From NCBI RefSeq assembly GCF_003254395.2, contig NC_037640.1, positions 2,443,501-2,507,500 on the forward strand: a stretch of 64,000 nt of DNA. Direction: 5' to 3'. Below the pieces are notes generated by a model, which was not told where the DNA came from, did no database searches, and worked only from the letters and a program-made list of their open reading frames with translations. Shown here piece by piece: positions 24,554 to 37,243 of this stretch (the first letter of the stretch is position 1; each line of letters starts with the position of its first letter). Source of the stretch: Apis mellifera (lineage: Eukaryota > Arthropoda > Insecta > Hymenoptera > Apidae). Position numbers and translations under genes: made by a program.

Positions 24554-27500
24554 GTAGGTGTGAAGAAACGACGGGAGGAGAGGAGGCAAGGTGAGGTAAG
24601 CGAGAGAGGGGAGCAAGAAGATGCCGGACACACACGGCGGCGGATATACTGCGCACGTGGCGCAGAGCGGCGATCCGGCTGCGCGAATCCCTTCACTCTC
24701 TCGGGCCAGGGCGGTTGCGACCGGCGCACTCGAGCTGCTGCGATTCTCGAGCCGGCCGCCAATTTCATCCCTCCCCCTCCTTCTTTATGCCCTCTACCCT
24801 TTCTTCCGCTCGAATATATTCCTCTTGACCGTTCCTCGGTTCAACGTTAACCTCTATTCGGGGCTGCGCCTTGTCCCGCGTGGGAGCCGATTCAAGGATG
24901 AATTCGGGACTCGATAATTCGTGCCTTCCTCTCCTTCCAGAGTTTTCCGTATTCTCTTTTTTTTTTTGAGGTTTGGTGATTTATAAAAGGGAGATGGATC
25001 AGTGTAATGTAGGGTAGTTTATTATTATTATTAGCATTTCGAGTTTCTCAACATTTTATCATTGTTCGAAATAATATCTTTCGAGAGGAAATATTGTCTA
25101 TCTGTTTCGAGGTTAAGGTGCACTATTTTACAATTATGAATAAATAAATGGAATATTTGCATTCTATCCTATTTTTTACTTAAAAATATCTGGTTATACT
25201 GAAAGCATAGAAAGAAATCCAAAGTTTTATCATTTTCTTTATTCCTTAAGATAAATAAATTAAATTGTTCTCTCTGAGTAAAGTTGGTACCAATTTCTCA
25301 GCTTCTAGTTAAACTTCACGATTTATCTTGAAAAATGAAACGAGCTGGTAGCAGACGTTAATTTAATCGAGGAAAACGATACTTTCGACTATTTGGCGAC
25401 TATTTTCTTTCTTCCTCTTCGTCAATTTTAATCCCTTGATCTTAATCCAACGAAACGAAGTCTGTATAATTGGTGGCTGACTAAACGACTTCTCGAAAGA
25501 GAATCTAACGCGAGAATCATGCACAACAATTTTCAAGGAGATCCGTTATAACGTGGCGTCACGTCTTTCATATTGATTTCCCGAAAGATATTAATAACTC
25601 TCGAGAAGTATCGTCGATAACTGATGAGCCATAATAAACTTTTAAGTGCCGTCCCAGTTGCTACGAATAGACACTAATCTCTATGCTTCTGTGGACGATG
25701 GTGGTGGACGCTTCTTCCATCCAACCTTAATTTTTTTTTCTCGTGTAACAATTTGCATCGTGCAATTCGAAAATTGTGAATCGAGCATCACGCATATATT
25801 ATATCTACGAAAAGTAGAAAAAAGAAAAAAAAAATGGCCTTCCATCGTATCACGATGGAAGGTTTCTCGTTAGTTCACGGATCTGGAATCGAAGGCCAAT
25901 TATTTTTGCGTGTATACCTTCGTCTTCCATCGCCGATTAACGAATACCAAGTCTTTTTTTTTTCAGGGCACAGGCTATTTTCGGTAGTAGTAAATTATTT
26001 CTATGCCCTATGTCAATCCATTAGTTCAATTAGCGAGAGAAAATCGACAAAGGTATTTGGCACGAATAAGAGAGAATAGGTTGTTCTACATATTCCTTCG
26101 AGCAATAATTCTTTTTTTTTCTTTTTCTTATTTACGACCTTTCACCTTAACAAAAAAAAACAATAAGGCTCGTCTTCGTCATAAAAGGGAATCGGTGCAA
26201 TTAATTTCCCAGAATTCAGGTTACCACGTTCTGACTTATTCGCTGACTGATACGAATCAAGATAAAATTTTAATAATATCCTATTCCAGATTTGGAAAAT
26301 GTTAATATTCCTGATATAATTATATTTTAAATTGATATTCCTCACTTCTTGAATCATTCAAATACGTTATATTCATTATTGAAATAACAAAAAGAGTTTC
26401 AATCGATATTTTTCAATCAACCGTTGAGAATCCAACTTATATTTTCGAAAAAAATATTCAAACATCTCGATCGACAAAATAATAATTACTACACGCTTTC
26501 ATAACAATGGAAAACTCTAGAACGTCTTCAAGTTCGTTGATCCCAAATGGCGGCGAGCTTGCCAACTACCCACGTAGCTTGGAAAGAATCGAGAGTCGTG
26601 AATATTCAGAGGAAGACGAGAGGTGGCGCGAGTATGCGCGAATGGAACGATTCAGGAATGACGAATAACGAGAGAGAGAGAGAGAGGGAGAGAGAGAATC
26701 TCGTATTAATTACCACGAGTGAAAAACAAGGACGGCGACACGAGGGTTTGGCACGGATCTTGGGCCCTGATCGTCGCACACATAACCTGTAAAAACTCCT
26801 TCCATCCGTGTAAATTAATCTCCACCACGCCTTTTTGATTCCTGATTTTTTTCTCTCTTTCCTCGTGAAATTTATTTTCCCAATTTCGAACGAAACGAGA
26901 ACTATTGTCAGCAACAATTAATCTTCCCTTCGAGGTTTAATCTCGAAGTTGTTCGAAATTGTTGAAATATTATGTATGGTTTTGTTTAACGATTTTCTGA
27001 AAAGAGGATGCGCAGGTTGTTCGAGTATATAGTTTTAAATTTTTAGAGGAGAGTTTGATGGATTTGGGGGAATTGGAGTTTATGCAGGTTTTGTACATAA
27101 TCCTTGGGGGAGATACGAATTCAAATTTTAATGATCGAGGTTAAGAATAAAGTTGCCTGGAATAAGTATGCGTCGAATAACCGCGGTTAATTGTAACGAG
27201 GAAGCCAGGCGAGATTATGCAAAAAGGGGTTATGGCGAATAATTTAAATAATTCGAATATTTAACTTCAATTTGACTGAATTTAATTAATTTTTCAGATA
27301 TAATAATGTGTAAACATTAATAAAGATGGCCAGACGTTTCAGCCAGCATTTCACTAGATTTGAAATGGATGAAAACTCGAATCCAGCGACGATTATTCCC
27401 CCCAATGTTTCCTTTGCAATTTCACCTGAAAAGAAAACATTTAAGAAATGTACATCTTGATATATAAATTTGGATTATCGATTGTGAACAAATCCGTCAA

Positions 27501-30500
27501 ATCATAAATGATAATACTGTTAAGAGTAAGAGATCTCTAAAACAATTTTGAATCAAGATAGTGACATAATGGAATTAATTTCTTTTCAAACATTATAGAT
27601 TACGATCTTAGATCGATCCATTATGGATATTATACTGATCAGTATAAGCTTCTTTGATTTTGGATCCAATTAATCCCGAGGACGAATAAATATAAGTAAA
27701 ATACCAAGGAGAGATCCATTTATCCAGAGCCAGTTTCGAGTCGAATTTCCACGGTGGTGGGATTCTGTGATTTAATCCTGCGCGTCGACACTAGAGAGCA
27801 CCACTCGGAGGCGTCACGTGGCCAATAATATTGTCGAATCCTCTTCATCAAGACAATGGCTCTATCCAATCTTATAAATCGAACCATCTCGCAAGCATAT
27901 GCCAATCAAACGCCAATCAAGGGACCCTTTTATCCAGGGCAAGCTCAACAGCTTTTGCATCCCATCCATTCTCTCCGTGGAGAGCCAAAATCAATTAGCT
28001 TGGATTCCAACCAAGGGTCTGATATCCGTGCTGATCTTTCACCCCGCTAAGACTAACAGCAAGAAAACACGCGCTATTAAGCACGCCCCGATATGTTATA
28101 TCACGCCCAGCCAATTAAATCTCGAATCTATGCGTGATCGGCAATAGGGTTACTTACTGTGCACCTGTTGCTGGAAATAATCATTCCCGGAGTAAGAGTG
28201 AACGATGATGATGCGTTGTGTGTCGAGTCGAGTCGAGGTGGCTAGCTGTGGCTCATTTTCAGTGAGTACTATCGATCTTTCCGGTTACGAGGCACGCTCT
28301 ATCAATTATTCGCGCTTCGATTTTAATAATTCAAAGACGTTCAGACCAGGGAGGCAATCTGATAGGGATTCGATCGTGCTTTTGCGATTGTTAATGATTT
28401 TATACAGAGGGGAGGAGGGATGCACGATTTGTTCGTAGAGGAAATTATTGGTATATCGAATTAGTTGGAATTGTTATTACTATCGTTATAATTATATCTT
28501 GATTAACTTTTAATTATATAATAATAATTCTTTAATGGATAATAAAAAAGAGGATGAATGAAAGAATAGAGAAAAAATAAAGATTAATTAACCAATAATG
28601 GAAAAAACTCTAATATTTTATAATATTTTGATAATGATTAAAGGAGATGTAGATTTGTAATCGTTGTTGTATAATTTTACAACGTTTAATCATGGTTGAC
28701 GTCTGAGTGTATAACAGGGATTGTTACGTTTGATAGATAACATTGTTACTGTTATTACGATTCCGCGGTTGATAATAATACCGTTTCGCACGCGGCAACT
28801 CGTCGTGGATGGAAAATTATCCCCCTGGCATTGAAAGCAATGAAATCCGTATCTCTCGTATCCGCACGTAATAAAATAAAATCGTTATTAATTAACCGAC
28901 AAGATTGCGCGTCCAATATCTAAATTTGCTATAAAATAAAATAATTCGAGATACGTATCTAGAATCGAGACAATCCAATACATAGTTGAATTAATTGTAA
29001 GAATCGTTTCGAGTTATTCTATAGATCAATTTTACTTTTTTTTATATTTTGGCGTTTCGTTGTAATTATTTATACTTTTTAAAATAATTCTATACACGAT
29101 GGAATTAATCAGTTTTCTTTGTTGTGACTTCATGTTTTGACAATTGAATATAAGAGATGGAATTGATGAGGAGTTGGAATGAATTGTATGAGTTCTTGTA
29201 TTTAAATTATTTTTCTTATTCACTTTTGTTGATTTAAATTTAAAACTATTATACATCAAACTTTTATCTTGATATTTTTATATTAATATTCAATTTTCGT
29301 TTTTTGTTATTCTTAGAGTTTCATTTTCAGAAAAAATATTTAATCAGGAATTGAGTAACGTTGAAAGTTTTAGAATTGATTAAGTAGTTTGAAAATCTTA
29401 ATTTTGGAGGATCTTCATCAATAGAACAAATATATTCTCTACAAAATTATTTTGAACCATTTAGAGTTCTTTACTTCTGTTTATATCTTTTATGATGCCA
29501 TTACAAATCATGTATGTTCACATTTAACTTGAGATAAAATTGAAATCTTGCATTATCTGTGAATTATTCACAAACAATTGTCTGTCAATGTGGATCAGCT
29601 TTTAGAAATTGAAAATGACATTCACATCTTGTGAGAATAACTTCTTTCACAAGAAATTGCATGTTCTTCAGTCATGTAATTCATTCAGTTTTTGAAAAAC
29701 ATAAAGTTAGAATCAGAAATATATAAAGATTATGGATTCAACCCTCATAAAATTTATAAAATATAAAGAGATGCACTCTTATTCTTTTTATAAAAAATCA
29801 GTTCATTATAAATCAATTTCTCAATTCCTTCCTAATTCGTCAATAATTCTCTAAAAATTCACATGAACTCTGTTGAGAAACTTTGGGCTATAATATAAAT
29901 TGCAAAAATTGAATCGATGGAGGGGATGGTTGGCCAAGCAAGTACACGAATCTTATAGATCCTTATTTTATTTCTTTATATAGGTAAATTGATAAAAAAT
30001 TTAATTCTGTTAATTAAATTAATTTCATACATATATGTAATATATCAACTTTTCATCCCTTATACATAAATTATTATAAAATTGCAGAGTCATCATCCCC
30101 AACAAAATTCAAGAAAGTTTCTTAATAATTGCATCGACGAATGAATAAATAAAATTATATCGATTCTCCACCATTAACAAACTACTATAATACTCTTTCT
30201 ATAATTTTTCATTTTTCATTACCTCTGAGAATCATGCAAGCTAATTGAGAATCGAGTTAATTGTTGATGAAGACGCATCACGTGGTTGAATAAATTCCAG
30301 TATTAAAATATTAAATTGGCATTTCCGTGGAAGACGCCATTTAAACAGGAGAGAGAGAGAGAGAGAGAGAGAGAGGAGGGGTTGTCCGCCATTAGAAATT
30401 GCGCATTATTCGATTACTCTCGTTACAGTGTGAAAGGCATCGAGTTCCGGAAAAACTTGAGGGGCACTTTAGAGGGTTCCTAGGAACATCCCGAGTGTGA

Positions 30501-31558
30501 CAACGATCGATCAGGAATATATTCTTGTTGCAAATTCAGCAACGAATATCTCCTTTCTCTTTCTTTTTTAATTTTTACGAATAATCTGAATTGAGGGATT
30601 AATTTATTAATAATATTCACAGAAAAGCTAGTATAATTTCCTAAAGATGAATATTTTAGTTTTTTCATTGTTCAGAAATATCTTTCAGAAGTGAAAAGAA
30701 TTTTGATTTTAAAACCACCTTATATCGATTCATACACGAAAGTTTTAATATTGAATTGAATTTACAAAACAGATTCTATTTGATTCTTTTAATTAAAAAG
30801 AATGAATCAATGATTCCATCAATACTATTGGATCCTTTCTTCGTCAGAGAATTCAAAAATTATCTAGAAACAAAAACAATAACTTTATTTTAAAAAATTA
30901 ATAATAATCTAAACTAATTTGCTTTTAATATATCGTGCAAATATAATCCTCTTCGCAATTTAATGCACAACAATTCGATATTAATTTTTAATTAAGCAAC
31001 ATATATTTATCATTCTATAATAAATTTATTCACAATGAATAAATTTTTTTTGCACATCTTATCCCTAAATTGAAATTCTTCAAGATGAATCACCATGATA
31101 AAAGAACCTAGTGACAAAATGTCTGACACTTTGATTGCAAATTTCATAGGGGAAACTAGGCGTAAATCCTAGTCTCAAAAGTCTATTAAATATAATCAAT
31201 TAATTCTTGCCATATTACGCGTCTCCTCTTTTCCATAAAATATCAATTTTATATTCGTTCGAATAGTCGATCGTATTTGAATCTCTGAATTGTCACGAAA
31301 ATTTCTTTTCTTCGAAAGAAAACTGCAAACTCCGTTGTCGCGCGAAATGTATCGAGAGATCAAACGCGAATACTTTTCGTATCCCTCTTTTTCGTTCACG
31401 AAAAAGTGTATGTACTGTCCGTTTTCCGGTTTGTTTGACACAGCGAGAGAAGTTTGCAAAATCGATCTGTGGTCCTCTGGTAAATGGAGAAAATACACGG
31501 TGCCCGATAATCCTCTTTGAGTCTCGACTAACGCTTTTCATCTTGCGTGTTTTTACAG
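24554..31558. other. Distal part of intron 1, no gene seen
   Basis: CpG-rich to about 24900, then AT-rich. It holds a short perfect hairpin at 25838-25862 (11-bp stem, arm CCTTCCATCGT), an AAATGGCGGCGAG YY1-like site at about 26544, GA runs at 26670-26695 and 30349-30375, and a repeat-free stretch at 27730-28150. The open frame starting with ATG at 26547 is not followed by a phase-compatible donor. No exon could be supported. Confidence 0.45.
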
Positions 31559-31670
31559 GTTGGCAGCGCAAGAGGCGGCACAAAGGGACCCTGGATACGC
31601 GAGTCAGTACAGGAGAAGGCCGAGGTTGGCCGGACTGAGTTTCGGTGACTGGACTAGCTTTGGAGGGGAG
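31559..31670 (+). CDS. cac: Cav2 alpha-1 exon: cytoplasmic N-terminus
   Basis: 112 nt, with acceptor TTTTTACAG and donor GAG|GTAAGG. The first base completes a codon from an upstream exon, then 37 codons follow, starting LAAQEAAQRDPGYASQ and ending WTSFGGE, leaving phase 0 into 32130. The other two phases reach a stop inside the exon. The peptide is basic and soluble, as expected before IS1. The alternative is that it is 5' UTR or an optional extension, because the next exon has its own in-frame ATG just before the conserved region. Splice sites and open frame are seen directly; identity follows from adjacency and phase. Confidence 0.75.
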
Positions 31671-32129
31671 GTAAGGCTTAAAAAGTAGAGGATTTTGTTT
31701 GTCGTGAAGATGAAAATTCGGATAATTCGAAATATAGATAATATAAGAATCTTGAATCAAGTTCGAACTTTATTCTTGATTCTTATATCATAGGAGCCAC
31801 AAGCTAATAATAAATTAAACTCTTTAGAAACTGGCTCATACATTATATCACTTTCTATTAAGTTTCCAAGTTTCAGATCGTAAATCTATCAAAATAGTTA
31901 CACCTATATTATAATTATAAATTTACCGAAAAGTGCATATCCATCAAAAATATAAAATTACACTTCCTCGTGTACAAAATCTCGAAAAATCAGTTTTATC
32001 AAAATACACTATATACACATAATTTCTGAAAGAGGAAGAGGATGTAAACAAGGAAACGCATCGACAATACTTGATAGAATTTTTAAGCGTGCTCGTGCTT
32101 TTGATTAAACGGAATTGGATTGGTGGCAG
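31671..32129 (+). other. cac: Intron before the IS1-IS3 exon
   Basis: 459 bases of AT-rich DNA running from GTAAGG to GGTGGCAG. No internal structure of note. Confidence 0.8.
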
Positions 32130-32524
32130 GTACCTGGTCTGGTGGACATGGCGCCAGGCCGGGATCAGGGCGGAGGGGCGGGTGGGGGTGGGGGAGGCGG
32201 CAAGGGCACCACGTCGTTGTTCATCCTTTCGGAGGATAACTGCATAAGGAAGCATACCCGCTTCATAATCGAGTGGCCGCCCTTCGAGTACGCCGTCCTG
32301 CTCACCATCATCGCCAATTGCGTGGTCCTCGCCCTCGAGGAGCACCTGCCCAAGCAGGACAAAACCATACTCGCGCAGAAGCTCGAGGCCACCGAAATCT
32401 ATTTCCTCGGGATCTTCTGCGTCGAGGCGAGCCTCAAGATCCTCGCCCTTGGCTTCGTCCTCCACCGTGGCTCCTATTTGCGCAACATCTGGAACATCAT
32501 GGATTTCTTCGTCGTGGTGACCGG
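32130..32524 (+). CDS. cac: Cav2 alpha-1 exon: N-terminus, IS1, IS2 and start of IS3
   Basis: 395 nt, 131 codons plus two bases, phase 0 in and 2 out (ACC GG|GTGAGC). A glycine run (residues 14-24 of the exon) precedes the conserved SLFILSEDN block. Next come IS1 (about 52-70, FEYAVLLTIIANCVVLALE), the S1-S2 loop, IS2 (89-108, with IFCVEASLK) and IS3 starting at YLRNIWNIMDFFVVVTG. This is typical of domain I of neuronal calcium channels at the plasma membrane. An in-frame ATG in good context (GACATGG, 32148-32150) sits just ahead of the glycine run. As I recall, the fly protein begins at about this point, so it may be an alternative start. Identification is secure. Confidence 0.95.
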
Positions 32525-33568
32525 GTGAGCGAACCTCATTTTCTACATACACACTATTCTTCTATACATTATATACATACGAGATCTCCCTTTCTCTTTC
32601 TCTCTATATATATCTATCTTTCTCTCTCTCTTCTCTCTCTCCTCTCTCTCTTTCTCTCTCTATTTTCGACAATTATTTATCCAGGGACGAGAAAGATCCC
32701 TTCTTTCTCTTCGAATCTCCTCAATCGATTTCAAGAGAGACACTAGATTCGTGATATGCACGAATGGGAGAAGAGGAGGAGGAGGAGAAGGAGAGATCGT
32801 TCTCGTATAAAATTCGCGAAAGCTCATCACTCAAGTACACATATATATATATATATATGTATACTTTCGTTTCCTTCTATTTTTCACGTTACTTTGTTCA
32901 CCGCGAGCTCGCTCATCATTTCATTCTCCGTTCCCTTCCTCTCTCGTGTTCCTCTCCTCCTCTACCGGTGAAAACGAACGAACGAAGCGCATTCTTGCTC
33001 TTTCCACTTTTTCTCTCTCTCTATTATTTTTCTCTCTTTGTCTATCTTTCACTCGATAAAAATGCATCTCTCTCTTTCTCTCTCTCTATTTCTTTCTCTA
33101 TCTCTGTTCATGCTCGAGCAACAGTGTGTTCGAGAGAAGTGAAACGAGCAAAGTGGAGAGGAAAACAGTGGACGAGGAGAATGTTACTTGGTCAGGCATT
33201 TTTCGATCGAAAATATTTTGCTTTAACGAAATCTCACTCTCGGTTGAACGACGAATTATTATTATTATTATTATTATTATTCCTTGTTATTATCCCCCTT
33301 ATTCCCCCTTATTTTAAGCTCGCCTCGAAGGAGCCTCCTCTGTCCACGGAGAAAGCCTTTCCATCTCTCTCGGGATGGATAATTCTTTTCTCTCTCGAGA
33401 AAAGAAACGATTTTTTTTTTTTTCGAATCGAGAAATTTCTTCGAGAGATTTTTTTTATATTATTAAAGGAAAGGATCTTTCTCCGTGAAGAGAAATTTTT
33501 AAGATATAAGGAGATCGATCGGTTTTTCTCGGCCGAGCAGATAGATTCTAGAGTAATCCTTGGATTAG
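32525..33568 (+). other. cac: Intron between IS3 and the first IS4 exon
   Basis: 1.04 kb of CT-rich, low-complexity sequence with TA runs (32841-32858) and an ATT run (33257-33281). A 270-codon frame that runs through much of it into the next exon is a product of the pyrimidine-rich composition, not an extended exon. Confidence 0.8.
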
Positions 33569-33669
33569 GTCGATGACCGTGTTCGCCGAAACAAACGTGG
33601 ACGTCGACCTGCGTATGCTACGTTCCTTCAGGGTCCTCAGACCGCTAAAGCTGGTTTCGAAAATTCCAA
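33569..33669 (+). CDS. cac: Cav2 alpha-1 alternative exon 4a: IS4 voltage sensor, version 1
   Basis: 101 nt, phase 2 in and 1 out, with donor CCA A|GTGAGT. It reads SMTVFAETNVDVDLRMLRSF and then RVLRPLKLVSKIP. It gives the end of the S3-S4 loop and the S4 helix with the usual arginine every third residue. It shares 18 of the last 23 residues with the exon at 38029 but differs throughout the S3-S4 loop. Using both exons, or neither, breaks the frame, so they are mutually exclusive. The same arrangement is known for Drosophila cac (IS4A/IS4B), where the choice alters activation voltage and synaptic targeting. Confidence 0.93.
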
Positions 33670-34596
33670 GTGAGTCAGTCACAGTTCTGCGAAACGGCAA
33701 AACGATTATACTATAAAACGCCATTTTTTAAGTAACAGTAACAGAGTTCAGTAACAGAGAACAGTCGAGCAAGCAGATTTTTTTAATTTATTTATAAACT
33801 AACTAACTAACTAAAACCCCCGTTGTTCCTGGCAGTTTGTGTGCGTTCGACTAGTCTCCTTAGTTTTTTTTTCCTTTTTTTTTTTTCTTCCTCTTCTTTT
33901 TTCTAAACTGTTTAATTAAACCAGACACACTTAGTTTCCTCGTCGACCATTTAGTTTTTCTGTCAATTACTCTTTCTCTCTATCTCTATCTCTGTCTCTT
34001 TCTCTTTCTTTCTGTCGCTATCTCTATCACTGTCTCTATCTGTCCATGTCTCTCTCTCTATCTATCTATCTATCTCTTTCTCTCTCTTTCTCTTCCTGTC
34101 TCTTTTGCTTTAGTTGACACGTTGGGTCGACGTTTAGTTTCTGGCAAGCGAGACCAGCATCAGCTAAGTTATTACCAATAACTGCGTGTAATACTTGAAC
34201 TAACACTTGTTTTATATACGTTCGTCTTTTTCTTACCACAGATAGTTCTCTTCTCCTTTTTTTCTTTCTTTTTTTTTTTTAGTTTTCCTCGTTCAGTTGT
34301 TATTCCCGATTAAACACGTTTTTTTTTTTCTTTTCCTTTCTTTCTTTCTTTTTTTTTTCACGTTTCGTTATTTAACAGTTTCGTTTATTTTTTTTGTCCG
34401 TTTTGATTGACCACCACTTAGAGGCTATGGGTGTATTAGAAACAGTTGATTGACGCTAGATGATCGTTGATGGCAGTTTGATGATCGATATATTAATTGA
34501 ATATAATATCTATATATATATACATACATACATATATTCTGTGTCCACGTGGTTTGCGTAATTCAAGTGTTTTATATACGTTATATTATACATTAT

Positions 34597-34658
34597 ACGT
34601 ATTATTATTATCATTATTATTATTATTATTATTATTGTTATCATTATTATTATTATTA

Positions 34659-34690
<32 letters not shown>

Positions 34691-34705
34691 GTTATTATTT
34701 TATTA
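34597..34705. repeat. Imperfect ATT microsatellite
   Basis: Around 35 ATT units with scattered ATC and GTT variants, inside the intron between the IS4 alternatives. The long Tyr/Leu-run frames over it are artefacts. Confidence 0.9.
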
Positions 34706-35041
34706 TCATCATTACTCTATTGTCTCTGTATAGAGAAATTGCGTGACCTAGCAGCTAGTGTTATATTGCGTTACTACATATTGCTCTATCTTCTGTCGTG
34801 TTATGTTCAGTTTTGTGCACACGTTATTTCGTACTTTTTTAGAAAGTTTTTCAAAGTCGACGAATTAGACACACGCACACACACACATATATACACACAC
34901 GTATGTTTATACAGGGAACAGGGTACACAGGCACGTCGGTCGAATCCTCGACGAAATCTTTGGCTTTTCATTAGGGGATGAAAAAGTTGTCGAACGCGTC
35001 CTGAATTTCTCGCTACTCCGCGATGCTACTACTCTCTGTCG

Positions 35042-35338
35042 CAGCGGTTCTCAACTTGGGCTGCATTCGTTAAAATTCCATGTAATACTCCGATCCAAAA
35101 ATTTTATTATATATCAAAGATATTTTTTTTTTTTTCAATATTAATTTACAAGATTGGTCTCACTTTGAATTATGTAGTTTAAATAAATTTGCTTCTTTCG
35201 GAATGTTTTTCAGAAATGTTAATTTCAACTTTTTGATCGAATTTTTGAAATTAGGAAAAGGATTGAATTTCGAATCTAATAATGGAATTTTTGAATTGAG
35301 ATAATGGAAAGTTTCCAAGGAAAAGTTGAGAACCGCGT
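35042..35338. mobile_element. Short nonautonomous element with hAT-like terminal inverted repeats
   Basis: The left end CAGCGGTTCTCAACTT and the right end AAGTTGAGAACCGCG (to about 35336) are inverted copies matching at 14 of 15 bases. The ~295-bp interior is AT-rich and noncoding. The CAGTG(T/G)TTCTCAACC-type terminus is characteristic of hAT-superfamily DNA transposons. No clear 8-bp target duplication was found, so the insertion is old or the borders are slightly off. Confidence 0.5.
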
Positions 35339-35707
35339 AGCACAGAGTGATACCTTTAATTCGCCGTTCAAATTTTTTTCCATACGCTGCTCACGTAGTC
35401 CGCCACGTCGGGTGTATTGAAAATTTCGAGAAAATATTTCGCTCGCGATAAAACTCGCGTTGAAACGGGGGCGGAAATAAAAGGAGCGTGATATTTTTGA
35501 AAAAGAAAACAAAAAAAGAAAGAAAAATTTTCGTGGACAACAAAGATGGAACGAATTCGATTTAATCGAGTCGTGATTTTTTCGATGAACGTATCTTCGA
35601 ATATTATATTTCTCTTCTCGCGATATTCAAAAATTGGCGCGGTTACACGCACGACGCATACACACATCAATTTACATATAGAAATTTATGCACATACATA
35701 TAATATG

Positions 35708-35731
35708 CACACACACACACACACACACACA
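35708..35731. repeat. CA microsatellite
   Basis: Twelve uninterrupted CA units in the intron between the IS4 alternatives. Confidence 0.9.
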
Positions 35732-37243
35732 ATTGAACCACAAAACTAACTTTGGCCTGCAGGTGTCTCTATATTTAGCAAACTCTATCTTTAGAAGCAG
35801 TCACTGATTGATAGAATTGACTATATACGTTGGTAAAATAGGTACGTGTCCTAGAAACAGTAACAGTATTCGAGAAAGCTCGTGTTTGCTAGAGAGTGGT
35901 TACCTTTTAGACTCCCTCGAGAAACTTGAGTCATAGACCTAACTGAGACTCTTTTTTTTTTTTTTTCTAGACTTCGAGTTATCCTGTCCCTCGAATCCCT
36001 CTTTCATCCCCGACGATTATATTTTTAAAAATATAATGCACAGAAAACAAAAGAAGAGAGAAACTCTTCTTGTCAAGAAAAAAAAAAGAAAGAATTGACA
36101 CACAAGGATGCAAAAATTCATAAATGTTCGAGAATGAAATCAATTTTTCTTCCACGCTGACGAAGATTTTTTTGAGTGGCGGAGAGTATTGTAATGGTCT
36201 CCAGCTTGGGAGATTTTTTTTCTTATCTGGTTACTTATTAATTTATAGATGTATCCAATAGCGACGTAATTTAGGGCTTCGATAATCGTAGGCATATCTA
36301 TAGGCATATTATCATCCATCGTGGTCGTTCGTTTTTTGTTTTCTTTTCTCTTTACCTCTTTCGAGACCATCTTCCATATATACATAAATAACGATATTAT
36401 AATAATTCAAAGAAAAGATATGAATCTAATTTTCAAAATTATTCCTTCATATTTGAAATTATCTCTTGTTGATCTCGAAAGGGTGAAAAATATGAGTAGG
36501 TTTGAACGATTCACGTTTAATCCAATTTTCATCCCTTGATTAGCGTTATCACAAACTGGTAAGTCGATTGGATAAAGAAAGAAAACGATTCGTATTTACG
36601 ATCGAGGAAGAAAGGGTCGAAATTTGGAATTTTATTCTTCTTCGATGATAAATTTTTGAAATTTCTAAAATTCCAATCCGATTTTCTTGGATATCGATTC
36701 CAAATTTTCGACCGAAAAAGGGGGGGGTTGAACGACCGCGACGGATGTCACGTTTATCATCTCCGTGGAGCTAGAATTATACATAGTTAGATGGATTATA
36801 TTAAACGGTATCTAGAATTAGAATCTCGCGTGAGCAAGTTAATAAGAATTTCCCAGTGAATCCCAGTGTCGAGATCCTTCTATTTGACAATAGAAATAGT
36901 TAAACATTTAATCTCTTACCTTAGTAGTTATCATCCCCCATCCGTTGCATCCCCATCCGTTTCCCAATGGTTTCGATATTAAGCCGGATTTCCTTTTTGG
37001 AAACCGATTTTCGCGATGACAGTTTTAAAGGGTAATCCATCGATGCGCTAATTCGATAACCTGATCCGAGAAATCAAGAGCCGAAGAGCTCTTCTTTTGT
37101 CCTCGATCGAGGGAGAGGGAGGGCAAGAAAAGTAACTTTGACCCTCCCTCGATCTCGAAACGAAGGGAAACTCGAAATGAGTTGGAGATTTTATTATTCG
37201 GCCGGTATATATTCGTCTCCGTTTATCCGGATGTAATTTGGAC

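Noticed and set aside
24186..24917. Several ~100-156-codon frames on both strands over the CpG island
   Set aside because: Stops are scarce because of GC content. Only the short 24468-24553 segment was kept, at low confidence, because its phase fits the downstream exon.
26547..26792. ATG-led 81-codon frame starting MAASLPTTHVAW, considered as an N-terminal exon
   Set aside because: No good donor in the phase needed for 31559; the latter half is a GA microsatellite.
31944..32552. 202-codon minus-strand frame opposite the IS1-IS3 exon
   Set aside because: Antisense shadow of a strongly coding exon; sequence has no recognisable domain.
32764..33576. 270-codon frame running through the intron before exon 4a
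   Set aside because: Pyrimidine-rich and AT-repeat composition; it overlaps intron sequence between two phase-consistent splice sites and its frame has no similarity to calcium channels.
34597..34705. ATT array considered as a CRISPR-like or satellite array
   Set aside because: Simple microsatellite with 3-base period; no spacer structure.
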